Shown: one piece after another, positions 17,975-25,792 of the stretch
Position numbering within the stretch: position 1 is the stretch's first letter
Layout: the number at the start of each line of letters is the position of its first letter
DNA from: a virus
IMG/VR virus record: IMGVR_UViG_3300044981_000338
Location: 106,767 to 170,766 of that record
Length of the DNA: 64,000 nt
Reading direction: 5' to 3' (one strand)
Notes under the pieces: generated by a model
Told to the model about the DNA's origin: nothing
The model's database searches: none
Seen by the model: the letters and a program-made list of their open reading frames with translations, nothing else
Made by a program: the position numbers and the translations under genes

Positions 17975-18502
17975 TCACCCCAGAGGCTTGTCTTCGTCGT
18001 GCAGGTCTTCGGAGAAGGCCTTGAGCAACGTGGAGAACATCGGCAGCTCGAACTTAGTCATTGCCACGGTCACGATGCTGACCGGGCAGACCGGTGCGAC
18101 GCCCTGAACCATCGGCGCGTCCATGTGCACCTTCACTGCACGCAGCGCTTCTACGAGGGAAGGGAACGACTTCTGTTTGGTCTTGCCATCCTCGATGAAG
18201 TGGTAGAGGACTTCTTCTGTCGTCGTACCTGTAGGACGCGCAGGCGACTGAACGATACGACGGCGTTCGTGTGGAGGAGGCTGCGTCTGGTTCTTCTGGA
18301 AGAAGCCGTCGGTCATCTCGACCTTCTGCCCCGTAATGATGACCGAAGAGCCGCGCATGACCTGGTTGATGATGTTGAAGCCGCCATCGGTCAGCTCCTG
18401 CAGAGAAGACTCGAGCGACTTGGCGAACTGGAGCGGGTCATCCCCCGTTACTGCCACCGTCTTCCACACGGCCTTCGGCTGAGGCGGTTGTATTTTCGAC
18501 AT
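17975..18502 (-). CDS. Hypothetical protein (175 aa)
   Basis: The product begins MSKIQPPQPKAVWKTVAVTG and contains LTDGGFNIINQVMRGSSVII, an alpha/beta pattern. A C-terminal half with CPVSIVTVAMTKFELPMFST follows. It overlaps the upstream gene by 65 bp in another frame. Function unknown. Confidence 0.75.
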   Translation of the reverse strand: MSKIQPPQPKAVWKTVAVTGDDPLQFAKSLESSLQELTDGGFNIINQVMRGSSVIITGQKVEMTDGFFQKNQTQPPPHERRRIVQSPARPTGTTTEEVLYHFIEDGKTKQKSFPSLVEALRAVKVHMDAPMVQGVAPVCPVSIVTVAMTKFELPMFSTLLKAFSEDLHDEDKPLG

Positions 18503-18806
18503 CCTGGACCTGCTGCTGCTCATTGTACCTGCGTTCGCACGGGTCGTCCTCCAGCTGCTTCTTCAGAGGGTCGTCGATGATGACTTGTATCGGCTGCGAT
18601 GGTGAGAGGTATTCGTAGGGCACCTTCAACACGCCGGCCATCTGGTGCACGAACCTGTCGAGGTCTTCTTTCAAGAACGCCCGTGGTGCAGTCATCCACT
18701 GCTCGGTCTCGGCGATGAGCCGCTGCTTGGCCCTCCGAGCCCTCTCCTCCCGACTCACCGGCAGGTTCGCCAGCTTGCGTAGGAGACGGCGCTTACGGTT
18801 CGACAT
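18438..18806 (-). CDS. ETERKM-motif protein A
   Basis: The 122-residue product has a basic N-terminus (MSNRKRRLLRKLANL). It then has RLIAETEQWMTAPRAFLKED, a variant of the ETERKM motif shared by three other proteins in this window. The C-terminus is acidic. It overlaps the neighbouring genes at both ends. Function unknown. Confidence 0.75.
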   Translation of the reverse strand: MSNRKRRLLRKLANLPVSREERARRAKQRLIAETEQWMTAPRAFLKEDLDRFVHQMAGVLKVPYEYLSPSQPIQVIIDDPLKKQLEDDPCERRYNEQQQVQDVENTTASAEGRVEDGGSNGG

Positions 18807-19326
18807 CTTCTTTCAACCACTGCGCAATGTCGTTCCATACCTGCTCTGACATAGTCGTGCGTGACTTGGGATGGGGAAAGACGTCACCATTCCTGTTCGG
18901 CGGTGGTGCCGTCATCTTGCGCTCGGTGTCCTCGATCAGGTGCTGCAGGTCTTCTTCTGGTGTGGTGGGGCGCGGTCTAGGAAGAAGCTTCCCATGCTCG
19001 GCGATGATGGTGCCTTTGCCGAGGGGCTTGCCGAGGAGCGTCTTCAGGAAGTCCGTCTCAAGTTCGTGAGGCATCATCGCGTTCTGCTCGGACAGGCTGG
19101 GTTCGCGGTGCACTTCGAAAGCTAGTTGAAAGCCAGGGTCCGGGCCCTCGTAGTGCGTAGGCCCGGTGTTGAGGATGAGTTCTTCTGCCTTGTCACAGTT
19201 GTACTGCCTTTCGGCCTCCTCGATGGTGATGCTGCGCGCTTTGGCGAGCAGTTCGATGAAGCCGGGGATGCCCAACCGATTGCGCGCATTGTCTCCCGGC
19301 ACGTACCGCGGCTTTACTTCGGCCAT
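18793..19326 (-). CDS. ETERKM-motif protein B
   Basis: The 177-residue product contains LQHLIEDTERKMTAPPPNRN near residues 125-145, matching the shared ETERKM motif. Upstream it has GIPGFIELLAKARSITIEEA. It overlaps protein A by 14 bp and protein C by 13 bp, so the three form one unit. Function unknown. Confidence 0.75.
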   Translation of the reverse strand: MAEVKPRYVPGDNARNRLGIPGFIELLAKARSITIEEAERQYNCDKAEELILNTGPTHYEGPDPGFQLAFEVHREPSLSEQNAMMPHELETDFLKTLLGKPLGKGTIIAEHGKLLPRPRPTTPEEDLQHLIEDTERKMTAPPPNRNGDVFPHPKSRTTMSEQVWNDIAQWLKEDVEP

Positions 19327-19757
19327 GCGCCCCTCACCAGTTCGCGCAACTCGGTGTGCGTGGGCGCACGGCCATACCGTAGAATGAAGCTTCGCACAGT
19401 CTCTGGTGGCAGGGTGATCGGCTTGGCCATCTCACCATCCGGCCGCAGCTTCACCTCGCTCAGGTCTGACGGCGGCGGGAGACCGAGCATCTTACGCTCA
19501 GTCTCAGCAATGAGGGCGTCGAGAGAGGCGTCGGGGATGGACGCAATGGCCTCCGCAAGCCGGACTTGTACAGACGACGCCGGGCTGCCCGTCATCATGC
19601 GCAGCTCGGTCGCCGTGAGGGTCTTGAGGTGCGGCGCCTTCGGGTCGATGTTGTCCCGGCGGTCGATGCCGCGCGCCTTCTGTGCCGCCGCCCGCTCCTC
19701 GCATGACTCGTGAAGGCGCTGCATGCGAGGGTCGTCAGGGAACTTGATATCCACCAT
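19314..19757 (-). CDS. ETERKM-motif protein C
   Basis: The 147-residue product contains LDALIAETERKMLGLPPPSD followed by a C-terminal helix pair (PPETVRSFILRYGRAPTHTE). The start at ATG 19757 overlaps the previous stop as TGATG. Residues before the motif are helical and polar. Function unknown. Confidence 0.8.
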   Translation of the reverse strand: MVDIKFPDDPRMQRLHESCEERAAAQKARGIDRRDNIDPKAPHLKTLTATELRMMTGSPASSVQVRLAEAIASIPDASLDALIAETERKMLGLPPPSDLSEVKLRPDGEMAKPITLPPETVRSFILRYGRAPTHTELRELVRGAWPK

Positions 19758-19948
19758 CACGACCCCAAGGGCCGCGGCTTCTTTCCGATGACGATGCCCC
19801 CATGCTCACGCCCACCCGGTGCGTCCATGATGTCGTCGACCTCGTAGCCGCTGCCCTCGACAGTGTTGAGCGTCTCCTGCAGGTCATGCGCGAAACGCTG
19901 CACACTGCCGGCTTCGACAGGTTGTACGGTCCACTCGAACTTGTTCAT
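19757..19948 (-). CDS. Small hypothetical protein (63 aa)
   Basis: The product starts MNKFEWTVQPVEAG after a strong TAGGAGAAGGAG site. It contains FAHDLQETLNTVEGSGYEVD and ends VIGKKPRPLGS, resembling small phage proteins with a ferredoxin-like beta-alpha-beta core. Function unknown. Confidence 0.75.
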   Translation of the reverse strand: MNKFEWTVQPVEAGSVQRFAHDLQETLNTVEGSGYEVDDIMDAPGGREHGGIVIGKKPRPLGS

Positions 19949-19958
19949 TCTCCTTCTC

Positions 19959-20549
19959 CTATAGTACCCCCCGTGCATGACGGCGCACGAACTCGCAGAG
20001 GTCTGACCAGTCCTCGGCTTCGAGGGCGAGTGGTTCGCGCGGGTCGTCGATGGTGCGGTCGGTCTTCCAGAGGATGCCACGTGCTTTCGGGTTGCGCCCC
20101 GAACGCTGCCAGTAGGCGATCCAATCTCGGACGTGCTCGGTCTTGTCGTCGACGAAGAGGTCGCCGTGGATGCGCTCCTTGTGCCGCGCGTGGATGACCT
20201 GCTCGATCTGGAAGTGCTTCTCGAGCCAGATCTCGCGCTCGTGCGCCCACGTCGGCGAGCCCTTGAACGGCGAGGTCACGACGATGATGTTCGCCAGCTC
20301 ACGAAGCCGCGCCACTCCCTCTAGAGCAGGCTCGTAGACGGGGATGCCGAGACAACCGCCGGCGCCCTTGAGGATGCGGTAGACCTCTTTCTGTGCCGCG
20401 GGCTCTGGGATTGAGTCAAATACTTCCCAAGTGCGCACGTCGCTTGGCTGGTAGCGACGCCCGGTCACCTCGAAGACGAGCTCGAGGGCCGCTGCAGTGA
20501 AATCGGCGATGACGCCGTCGGCGTCGAGAAGAACAGTAGGCTTGCCCAT
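19959..20549 (-). CDS. 5'(3')-deoxyribonucleotidase-like HAD phosphatase
   Basis: The 196-residue product opens VLLDADGVIADFTAAAL, the HAD motif I DxDG(V)xxD. It continues with IIVVTSPFKGS (motif II Ser/Thr) and DLFVDDKTEHVRDW (motif IV acidic pair). This matches NT5C-type nucleotidases, which dephosphorylate deoxynucleoside monophosphates. It lies next to a MazG-like gene, forming a nucleotide-pool pair. The start overlaps the previous stop as TGATG. Confidence 0.85.
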   Translation of the reverse strand: MGKPTVLLDADGVIADFTAAALELVFEVTGRRYQPSDVRTWEVFDSIPEPAAQKEVYRILKGAGGCLGIPVYEPALEGVARLRELANIIVVTSPFKGSPTWAHEREIWLEKHFQIEQVIHARHKERIHGDLFVDDKTEHVRDWIAYWQRSGRNPKARGILWKTDRTIDDPREPLALEAEDWSDLCEFVRRHARGVL

Positions 20550-21199
20550 CAGATCTTCTTCCCACCGTGACGCTCCGAACGCGTCCTATTGTAGGCCTCC
20601 TTCTCGTCGATGGCGGCCCAGAGGTCGATGTTGTGGAACTTGCAGAAGTCGAACGTCTGGTTGATGCAGTTGGCGAGGTTGCGCAGCACCATCTCCTTCT
20701 TTTTCTGCTGAACGTAGGCATTCGACAGGTCGAGGTGACGCTCCGCCAAGAACAGCGAGAAGTCTGCGTACAGCGGTCCAGCCCCAAGCTCTGTGCAGCA
20801 GAGGTCGAGCCTCGCCGCATCACCGTCGGTACCCACCCGCTGGCAGATGCGGATGACGAGGTCGGCGAGCTCGATGGGGATGCCCTCAGGCTTGGCGTCG
20901 ATGAACTCCGTACCGCGGCCGTACTTGCTGTCGAGCGCCTTGACTGCAGGCAGCTGGTCCTTCGCGCACTTGCCCGTGACGATGTCCACCGCATCGTTCT
21001 TTGTCTTCACCGTGTAGTAGATCTCGTTCAACGGCTTGTGGTCTCGGTACTCCTCGAGCGCCTCGGAGAGCTCGGAGTGCATGAGGGAGATGGTCGTGTG
21101 GAAGGGGCGCGGATCGCCGTCTTTCACCCAGCCTTTGCTGCGAGAGATTGCGTCAGAGCGCTGGCAGAGGGCGACGATGGTGTGCTCGGGTGTGGTCAT
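20549..21199 (-). CDS. MazG-like nucleotide pyrophosphohydrolase
   Basis: The 216-residue product has the all-alpha NTP pyrophosphohydrolase pattern: LMHSELSEALEEYRD (ExxE metal-binding helix) and GIPIELADLVIRICQR (ExxD helix). It ends with AYNRTRSERHGGKKI, the usual 'N-x-x-R-x-x-x-H-G-G-K' tail. It probably hydrolyses a (d)NTP or alarmone. An insertion with a Cys pair lies between the helices. It follows the coiled-coil gene with a 4-bp overlap. Confidence 0.85.
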   Translation of the reverse strand: MTTPEHTIVALCQRSDAISRSKGWVKDGDPRPFHTTISLMHSELSEALEEYRDHKPLNEIYYTVKTKNDAVDIVTGKCAKDQLPAVKALDSKYGRGTEFIDAKPEGIPIELADLVIRICQRVGTDGDAARLDLCCTELGAGPLYADFSLFLAERHLDLSNAYVQQKKKEMVLRNLANCINQTFDFCKFHNIDLWAAIDEKEAYNRTRSERHGGKKI

Positions 21200-21447
21200 G
21201 GTTTGTTCCTCAGGACGGTGAGTTCGGCTTCTTGTTGTTCGACGCGGGACTTGAGTTCGTTGACCTCGTTGTTCTTCTGCTCGAGGAGGTCGACGACCTT
21301 CTTCAGGTTGCTCGTGAAGAGCGACTGCGCTTGCATGGCCATGAGAACGCAGTCGACGAGGTCCTCTTTCTCCATCGTCAGGAGCTGCTCTTTGGTCAGA
21401 GTAGGCGCGGTTGGCGCCGGCGCCGTCTTGTCTTCTTCTGGAAACAT
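21196..21447 (-). CDS. Small coiled-coil protein (83 aa)
   Basis: The product has a Pro/Ala-rich start (EEDKTAPAPTAPTLTKEQ) and then a heptad coiled coil over about residues 45-78 (LKKVVDLLEQKNNEVNELKS). ATG 21447 is preceded by AAGGAGATCGC. Function unknown. Confidence 0.75.
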   Translation of the reverse strand: MFPEEDKTAPAPTAPTLTKEQLLTMEKEDLVDCVLMAMQAQSLFTSNLKKVVDLLEQKNNEVNELKSRVEQQEAELTVLRNKP

Positions 21448-21457
21448 GCGATCTCCT

Positions 21458-21634
21458 TCACACGAACGGGGAAAGCGGAAAGAGCGGCTTGTCGAGTGAG
21501 AGGATGGCCTGCTCGATGGCCTGCTCTTCCCAACGTGAGCGTGCAGGGTCGTCTGTAGCAAACCCGACCGCTTCGATCTGCTTCTTCTTTCGCCGGAGGA
21601 GGCCGATGACGAAGCCGCGCTCCTGCCGAGTCAC
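21458..21634 (-). CDS. Small basic protein (58 aa)
   Basis: A GTG at 21634 overlaps the upstream stop as GTGA. The frame encodes VTRQERGFVIGLLRRKKKQI, then a helix with RWEEQAIEQAILSLD, and stops at 21458. It fills an otherwise empty gap, and the tight coupling supports translation. Function unknown. Confidence 0.65.
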   Translation of the reverse strand: MTRQERGFVIGLLRRKKKQIEAVGFATDDPARSRWEEQAIEQAILSLDKPLFPLSPFV

Positions 21635-21951
21635 TTGCGCCTACGAAAATTGGCAGCCTGTGTCAGCTGAGCGATGTCGTTGGCCGTTGTCTCTTTGGCG
21701 AACTCCCGGAAGACTTCTAGGTCGACGGTCTCCCAGGTGCCTGTCGTGCCGTCGTAGAAGACCCAGAGCTTGAGCTCCTCCCGCACCCGTCGGCAGACCA
21801 CGAGGTCGGCCTCCGGCAGGGGGTCCATCAGCTTGAAGGGTCGGTCTCGTACGCCCTCGAGGACCTCGTGTAGGAGGTACTCCCCCCAACCATTGGCATT
21901 CCAGCCCTCGATGAGAGCGATGACGTGGGATACGAGCGGGTGGTGATCCAT
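21631..21951 (-). CDS. Hypothetical protein (106 aa)
   Basis: The product starts MDHHPLVSHVIALIEGWN at ATG 21951 after AGGAGGGCT and contains VVCRRVREELKLWVFYDGTT and TVDLEVFREFAKETTA. The alpha/beta pattern is that of a small soluble protein. Function unknown. Confidence 0.75.
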   Translation of the reverse strand: MDHHPLVSHVIALIEGWNANGWGEYLLHEVLEGVRDRPFKLMDPLPEADLVVCRRVREELKLWVFYDGTTGTWETVDLEVFREFAKETTANDIAQLTQAANFRRRK

Positions 21952-21991
21952 AGCCCTCCTGGAGGACGCCGATTCGTCCATTCCAGGGCGC

Positions 21992-22222
21992 TTATGCCCT
22001 ACCCGGGCGAGGAGTTGCTAGGCTGTCCCACGACGCTGTCGGGAGGGCACCAATGAACCCCCACCCTCGAGCGAGGTCGTTGGCGCTGGCGTGCTCCCGC
22101 GCCAGGGCCTGCTCGGCCCGGTGCTGATCGTCGAGCGCCCGGCAGAGCGCGGAGAAGTCCCTGGCCGCGCGGGTGCGGGCGCGCAGAGCAGGGAGCCGGT
22201 CGGCAGTGCGATCGATGACCAT
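21992..22222 (-). CDS. Small hypothetical protein (76 aa)
   Basis: The product starts MVIDRTADRLPALRARTRAA after AAAGGAGAAA and is an Ala/Arg-rich helix up to about residue 50. It lies downstream of the putative lysis genes. It might be a lysis accessory, but the sequence does not show this. Confidence 0.65.
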   Translation of the reverse strand: MVIDRTADRLPALRARTRAARDFSALCRALDDQHRAEQALAREHASANDLARGWGFIGALPTASWDSLATPRPGRA

Positions 22223-22234
22223 CAAATTTCTCCT

Positions 22235-22552
22235 TTACACGAAGGCTGCGTGACGGGCGACGGCGAGTAGGAACAGCCCCATCCCCAACAGACCGCCCAG
22301 AAGGTAGAACGCGAAGTCCATCGCGCTGTCCGACCAGCTGTCGCCCTCTCCCCAGCTCGCCGTGTCGAAGACGAACTCCTTGAGCGCCGCAACGAAAAGC
22401 CCGAGGCCCAGGGTGACCCACATGACCGTGTGACCGCCGAAAGCGCCCAGCACGAACACGACCGAGAGCCCTCCGAGGAAGTGGCCGACCTGAGCCAAGT
22501 ACTGCGGGTTGCTCATCCAGTCGAACGCATGCGTGGCTTCAGTCTTGTCCAT
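22235..22552 (-). CDS. Membrane protein, possible holin
   Basis: The 105-residue product has three hydrophobic segments: about residues 26-40 (LSVVFVLGAFGGHTVMWV), a second right after it (LGLGLFVAALKEFVF), and a C-terminal one (YLLGGLLGMGLFLLAVA). It lies directly downstream of the endolysin candidate. Size, topology and position fit a holin or holin-like protein, but holins have no reliable sequence signature, so this is inference. ATG 22552 has GAGGG 8 nt upstream. Confidence 0.75.
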   Translation of the reverse strand: MDKTEATHAFDWMSNPQYLAQVGHFLGGLSVVFVLGAFGGHTVMWVTLGLGLFVAALKEFVFDTASWGEGDSWSDSAMDFAFYLLGGLLGMGLFLLAVARHAAFV

Positions 22553-22563
22553 GGTCATCTCCC

Positions 22564-23193
22564 TCAGAACATCGCCGTCACAGAGCGTGGTGTGGAATGC
22601 AGATCGGTCTCCGCCTGGTCGATGTCCACGAGCACCTGCGCACCCACAGGGCCAATGAGAACGTTACCTGGGCGCGTCTGGAGCAGGGCGTAGCCGCACG
22701 GCAGCTCAGGCACGACCGAGCAGCTCCGCCAGTAGCGAGTGAAGCCAGGCAGGCTGTAGAGCTGCTGGCCGTTGAGTGGCTGCGCCGCGCCCACGTAGAA
22801 CATCGCCAGCCACTTCGAAGTGACCAGGGCGGGCCACTCGGAGCCATAGGCGATGGCCTGCATGGTCGTCGTCGACGCCGCGCACCCCTCGAAGTCGCAC
22901 GAGATGGTGGTCCCAGGCTCGATGCCGAAGTCGTTCGCAAGTCGAACCGTCTCGAGCCCGTCCGCCTGGCCCTCCGCCCCGTTGGGTATCCAACCAGGCA
23001 GGCGCACGGTGCGAATGCAGAAGAGTCCGAGGCCACGCTGGCGCAGCCGCGCAATCTCCGTGAGCGACAGGTTGTCGAGGTAGCGCCCTACCGCCGTGTA
23101 CTTGTTCTCCACAAGCCAGTCGGCGAAGACGTCCGTGATGGGCGTGTAGGTGTCGATGATGCGATCGACGTTGGTAAGGGCGCGGACTGTCAC
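22564..23193 (-). CDS. Glycoside-hydrolase-like (DUF1906) endolysin candidate
   Basis: The 209-residue product follows the Rv2525c-like DUF1906 layout of a TIM-barrel glycoside-hydrolase-like domain. It shows DTYTPITDVFADWL, YTAVGRYLDNLSLT, EIARLRQRGLGLFCIR, TISCDFEGC (strand with an acidic residue), WLAMFYVGA and GYALLQTR. It lies between a lipoprotein and a membrane protein, which suggests cell-wall lysis. It starts at GTG 23193, overlapping the upstream stop as GTGA. Confidence 0.75.
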   Translation of the reverse strand: MTVRALTNVDRIIDTYTPITDVFADWLVENKYTAVGRYLDNLSLTEIARLRQRGLGLFCIRTVRLPGWIPNGAEGQADGLETVRLANDFGIEPGTTISCDFEGCAASTTTMQAIAYGSEWPALVTSKWLAMFYVGAAQPLNGQQLYSLPGFTRYWRSCSVVPELPCGYALLQTRPGNVLIGPVGAQVLVDIDQAETDLHSTPRSVTAMF

Positions 23194-23639
23194 GGCGACT
23201 TCACCGGCGTGAGCTTGAGCGCCGTGACGCGCGCCTTGAACGAGTCGTACCCGGGAGGCACGGCCGTGCCACGGAACTGGTCGACGATGGCGAGCACCTT
23301 CTGAAGCGCGTCGGTGACTGCTGCAGAGAGTGCAGAGAAGTCGGGGTTCGGGTTCTGCGTCTGCTGGGCCACGGTGATGGCATCGTTCAGCGTGCTGAGC
23401 GAATCGTTGACGACCACCACGGCCGCATCGAAGAGCTGCTGGTCCTGCGCGGCAGCTGCAGGCGGTAGCAAGGGCATCACACCTGCCCAGACCACTTGAG
23501 CCGTAGAGAGCGCCACCTGTACCCCGGTCTCGAAAAGCTGCACCGCGGTGATGGCCTGCGGAACCGCCGGCGTCTTGCATCCAGCGACACCCAGAGCAGC
23601 AGCGGCAGCAAGAAGTACGATGGCGATGCGAGTCTTCAT
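23190..23639 (-). CDS. Putative lipoprotein of the lysis cassette
   Basis: The 149-residue product starts MKTRIAIVLLAAAAALGVAG followed by Cys, a type II signal peptide with lipobox L-G-V-A-G-C, so the mature protein should be lipidated at Cys. The rest is helical with Pro-rich stretches. ATG 23639 has AAGGAGAAC. It precedes the endolysin candidate. A spanin-like function is possible but is not shown by the sequence. Confidence 0.8.
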   Translation of the reverse strand: MKTRIAIVLLAAAAALGVAGCKTPAVPQAITAVQLFETGVQVALSTAQVVWAGVMPLLPPAAAAQDQQLFDAAVVVVNDSLSTLNDAITVAQQTQNPNPDFSALSAAVTDALQKVLAIVDQFRGTAVPPGYDSFKARVTALKLTPVKSP

Positions 23640-23662
23640 GGACGTTCTCCTTACGCCTGAGT

Positions 23663-24265
23663 CTACCAGCGCCTCTTGGCTTTCCAAGCCGCATCGGCCG
23701 AGCGACACATCTCCGACATCTGCCCATCGTCAGAAGGAAGGTGGCCCTGCTTGAACATGGTCGACAGAATGAGTCCGCACACGCGAGCATCGTCCGTCGC
23801 CCTGTGGGCGCCATTCTGCGTAACGCCGAAGCGCGCGGCGACGTCCTGCAGCTTGTTCTTGCCACCGCCCGTGTTCAAACGGGAGGCTAAACCAAGCGTG
23901 CACACAGAGAGCTGCGGCGAGAGCGCGGGTCGGCTCAATCGCTGCAGCTCCTGGGTCAGCATCCTCAGATCGAACTCCATGTTGTGCGCCGCCCACACGT
24001 TGCACGAGAGCTCGACGAGAAGGTCAGGCAGGACCTCCTCGAAGGTCGGTTTGCCGCGAAGCTCGTCGTAAGTGAGCTTGTTGACGGCGAGCGCCTCCTG
24101 CACCTTGAGGCTCGTCCAGTCCACGTCGGTCGGGCAGAGAAGCCGCGACCACTCGCGCACCGGCTCGCCCTTCGAGAAGGTCACGACCGCGACTTCGAGG
24201 ACGCGCGCGGAAGTTCCCACGCCTGAAGTTTCTGTGTCCAAGGCGACGTACTCGTCAGCCCACAT
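23663..24265 (-). CDS. DnaQ-like 3'-5' exonuclease (DEDDh)
   Basis: The 200-residue product shows Exo I (VALDTETSGVG), Exo II (WAAHNMEFDLRMLTQE) and Exo III (HRATDDARVCGLIL, with H and D at the usual spacing). These are the features of the DEDDh family, which includes the DNA polymerase III epsilon subunit. No polymerase domain is attached. It may proofread for a polymerase elsewhere or trim RNA/DNA. ATG 24265 follows AGGAAGG. Confidence 0.9.
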   Translation of the reverse strand: MWADEYVALDTETSGVGTSARVLEVAVVTFSKGEPVREWSRLLCPTDVDWTSLKVQEALAVNKLTYDELRGKPTFEEVLPDLLVELSCNVWAAHNMEFDLRMLTQELQRLSRPALSPQLSVCTLGLASRLNTGGGKNKLQDVAARFGVTQNGAHRATDDARVCGLILSTMFKQGHLPSDDGQMSEMCRSADAAWKAKRRW

Positions 24266-24732
24266 CGGGAACACCTTCCTGCCCTGGCACTGGAACCGAT
24301 GGCGAGGGCCTCGCGAGACGCTTGCACAAGAAGCGGAGGACCTTCTGCTAGTACAACGCGTTCTGTCAGAAGAGAAGAGATTTCTTCCGATGTCGCGATG
24401 TAGTAGCTCGCGGAGAAGGTCGCAGCCAGTCGAAACGGTAGCATCTGGTGCTTGAGGCACTGTCGCACCGAGGTCTCGACAAGAACGTCGCCGTAGAGAA
24501 GCCCTGCGCCAAGTAGAAGATGTACGGGCTCCAAGGACTGCTCGCCCTTCATGCCTGAGAGAATATTGGCGCGCAGACCCTCGAAGCCACGACGACGCAT
24601 CATCATGTTCATCGCGCGTGCACTGTTGTGACGGCGGCTGCGGTGATCCATGTCACCGCTCGTGTCGTTCACAATCTTGCACCCAGCCCAATGCTGCAGG
24701 ACGCACAAGAGTGCCGGTAGCGTGTCACTCAT
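24181..24732 (-). CDS. Hypothetical protein (183 aa)
   Basis: The frame from ATG 24732 (ATGA overlap) encodes MSDTLPALLCVLQHWAGC and a helical middle (HLLLGAGLLYGDVLVET, LPFRLAATFSASYYIAT). The last about 28 residues overlap the exonuclease gene by 85 bp and look less protein-like, so the true end may be earlier if a frameshift is present. Function unknown. Confidence 0.65.
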   Translation of the reverse strand: MSDTLPALLCVLQHWAGCKIVNDTSGDMDHRSRRHNSARAMNMMMRRRGFEGLRANILSGMKGEQSLEPVHLLLGAGLLYGDVLVETSVRQCLKHQMLPFRLAATFSASYYIATSEEISSLLTERVVLAEGPPLLVQASREALAIGSSARAGRCSRCGLTSTSPWTQKLQAWELPRASSKSRS

Positions 24733-24950
24733 CGCAGAAGGGGTGGGTCTTCTTCTCCCTTGACCGGGTCGTACGCCCTAGCGAGTACGTTGTACAAGCT
24801 GATGCGCTTGCCGGTCCGGAAGCTGTGGCGTAGCACGGCGAGCACTTCGTTGAAACGCCTGTCGGTCTCGTGCGCCTCTTCGACTTCGGCCGCCTCGACA
24901 GGGCGTACGTGCGACGGCTCTTCTTCCTCGAAGTCTTCGAAGCCTTCCAT
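24729..24950 (-). CDS. Small acidic protein
   Basis: The 73-residue product starts MEGFEDFEEEEPSHVRPVEA at ATG 24950, overlapping the previous stop as TGATG, with GGAGGAA upstream. The C-terminal half is helical and basic (EVLAVLRHSFRTGKRISL). Function unknown. Confidence 0.75.
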   Translation of the reverse strand: MEGFEDFEEEEPSHVRPVEAAEVEEAHETDRRFNEVLAVLRHSFRTGKRISLYNVLARAYDPVKGEEDPPLLR

Positions 24951-25255
24951 CAGCACTTCCTCCACTGATGTCCTTCGTCGAGGTAGCCGTGCCAGCCGTC
25001 GCTCACCTCCCCATGTAGCTCAGTGTGCCGGTCGCCAAGCGATGCACGGATCTCCAGGCTGCCGTCCGGGCACTCCCTGAACTTGTGCGGAGGGGAGACT
25101 ACGTGGTGAATCGCGCGTGCGATCCGCGGCGCATCCTTGTCTCGCGCGTTTGGCTTGAGGAAGAACACACAAAGCTGCCCATCGTGCATGATGGGGCCCA
25201 TGTAGTCGCCCGGCTCCGTAGGCCACGTGCCAAGGGGCAGGCGGCGGCCCTTCAT
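24950..25255 (-). CDS. WHGY-motif protein A
   Basis: The 101-residue product has a domain with DGQLCVFFLKPN, an alpha/beta middle, then SLEIRASLGD and C-terminal SDGWHGYLDEGHQW. The same 'W-H-G-Y' ending occurs in the next gene upstream, so the two are probably diverged paralogues. The start overlaps the previous stop (ATGA). Related short phage proteins resembling DUF6527 are common; function unknown. Confidence 0.75.
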   Translation of the reverse strand: MKGRRLPLGTWPTEPGDYMGPIMHDGQLCVFFLKPNARDKDAPRIARAIHHVVSPPHKFRECPDGSLEIRASLGDRHTELHGEVSDGWHGYLDEGHQWRKC

Positions 25256-25611
25256 CGAACCTCTCCAGAAACTATGTAGCCGTGCCAACAGCTCGGCTCC
25301 CCGACGTCGATCGATGGCGTCAGCGTGAGGTCCGAGAGGCCCGTACCACGCGCGATGTTCCAACGCGTCTTGGTCTTCCCGTCCCGGCCCGTGATGCCAA
25401 AGTTGGCCTGAACGATGGACGCGTTCCGGGGGTTAGCAAAAGGGACGATGAGCCCGTGCGCGCGGCTATCCTTGCCGAACGCGCACGGGCACCACAAGAA
25501 GAGCAGCTGGGCGCCGTCGATGACGCCACCTTGCCGCGTGAAGGACCCTCGTTCGGTGCCCTTCCCACCAAACTCCGCTTCAAACCAAGGGTCCGTCAGA
25601 CGCGCGATCAC
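25252..25611 (-). CDS. WHGY-motif protein B
   Basis: The 119-residue product contains LLFLWCPCAFGKDSRAHGLI, WNIARGTGLSDLTLTPSI and the C-terminal SCWHGYIVSGEVR. This layout (CPC near the start, DLTLTPSI, CWHGY near the end) recurs in small phage proteins of the DUF6527 type. GTG 25611 is used; the 3' part of the upstream gene overlaps it by 32 bp. Confidence 0.75.
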   Translation of the reverse strand: MIARLTDPWFEAEFGGKGTERGSFTRQGGVIDGAQLLFLWCPCAFGKDSRAHGLIVPFANPRNASIVQANFGITGRDGKTKTRWNIARGTGLSDLTLTPSIDVGEPSCWHGYIVSGEVR

Positions 25612-25792
25612 TGCAGCTCAATCGTACCTCAACACGGCAGAGAGCGCCGTGCACGTCAGCGAGGCAGATGTAGGTCCCGTCGAACTGCTCGAGCGCCTTG
25701 CCGATGAGTTTCACGCCATGCGTTCTGTCGACCAGGCCGTCGACGTCGAACTCCAGTGGCTTGGAGAGGCGGAGGTGGAGCTGCTTCATCAT
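25580..25792 (-). CDS. Small hypothetical protein (70 aa)
   Basis: The product starts MMKQLHLRLSKPLEFDVDGL at ATG 25792, overlapping the previous stop as ATGA, and contains ALEQFDGTYICLADVHGALC. The compact beta/alpha pattern suggests a small soluble fold. Function unknown. Confidence 0.7.
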   Translation of the reverse strand: MMKQLHLRLSKPLEFDVDGLVDRTHGVKLIGKALEQFDGTYICLADVHGALCRVEVRLSCSDRASDGPLV

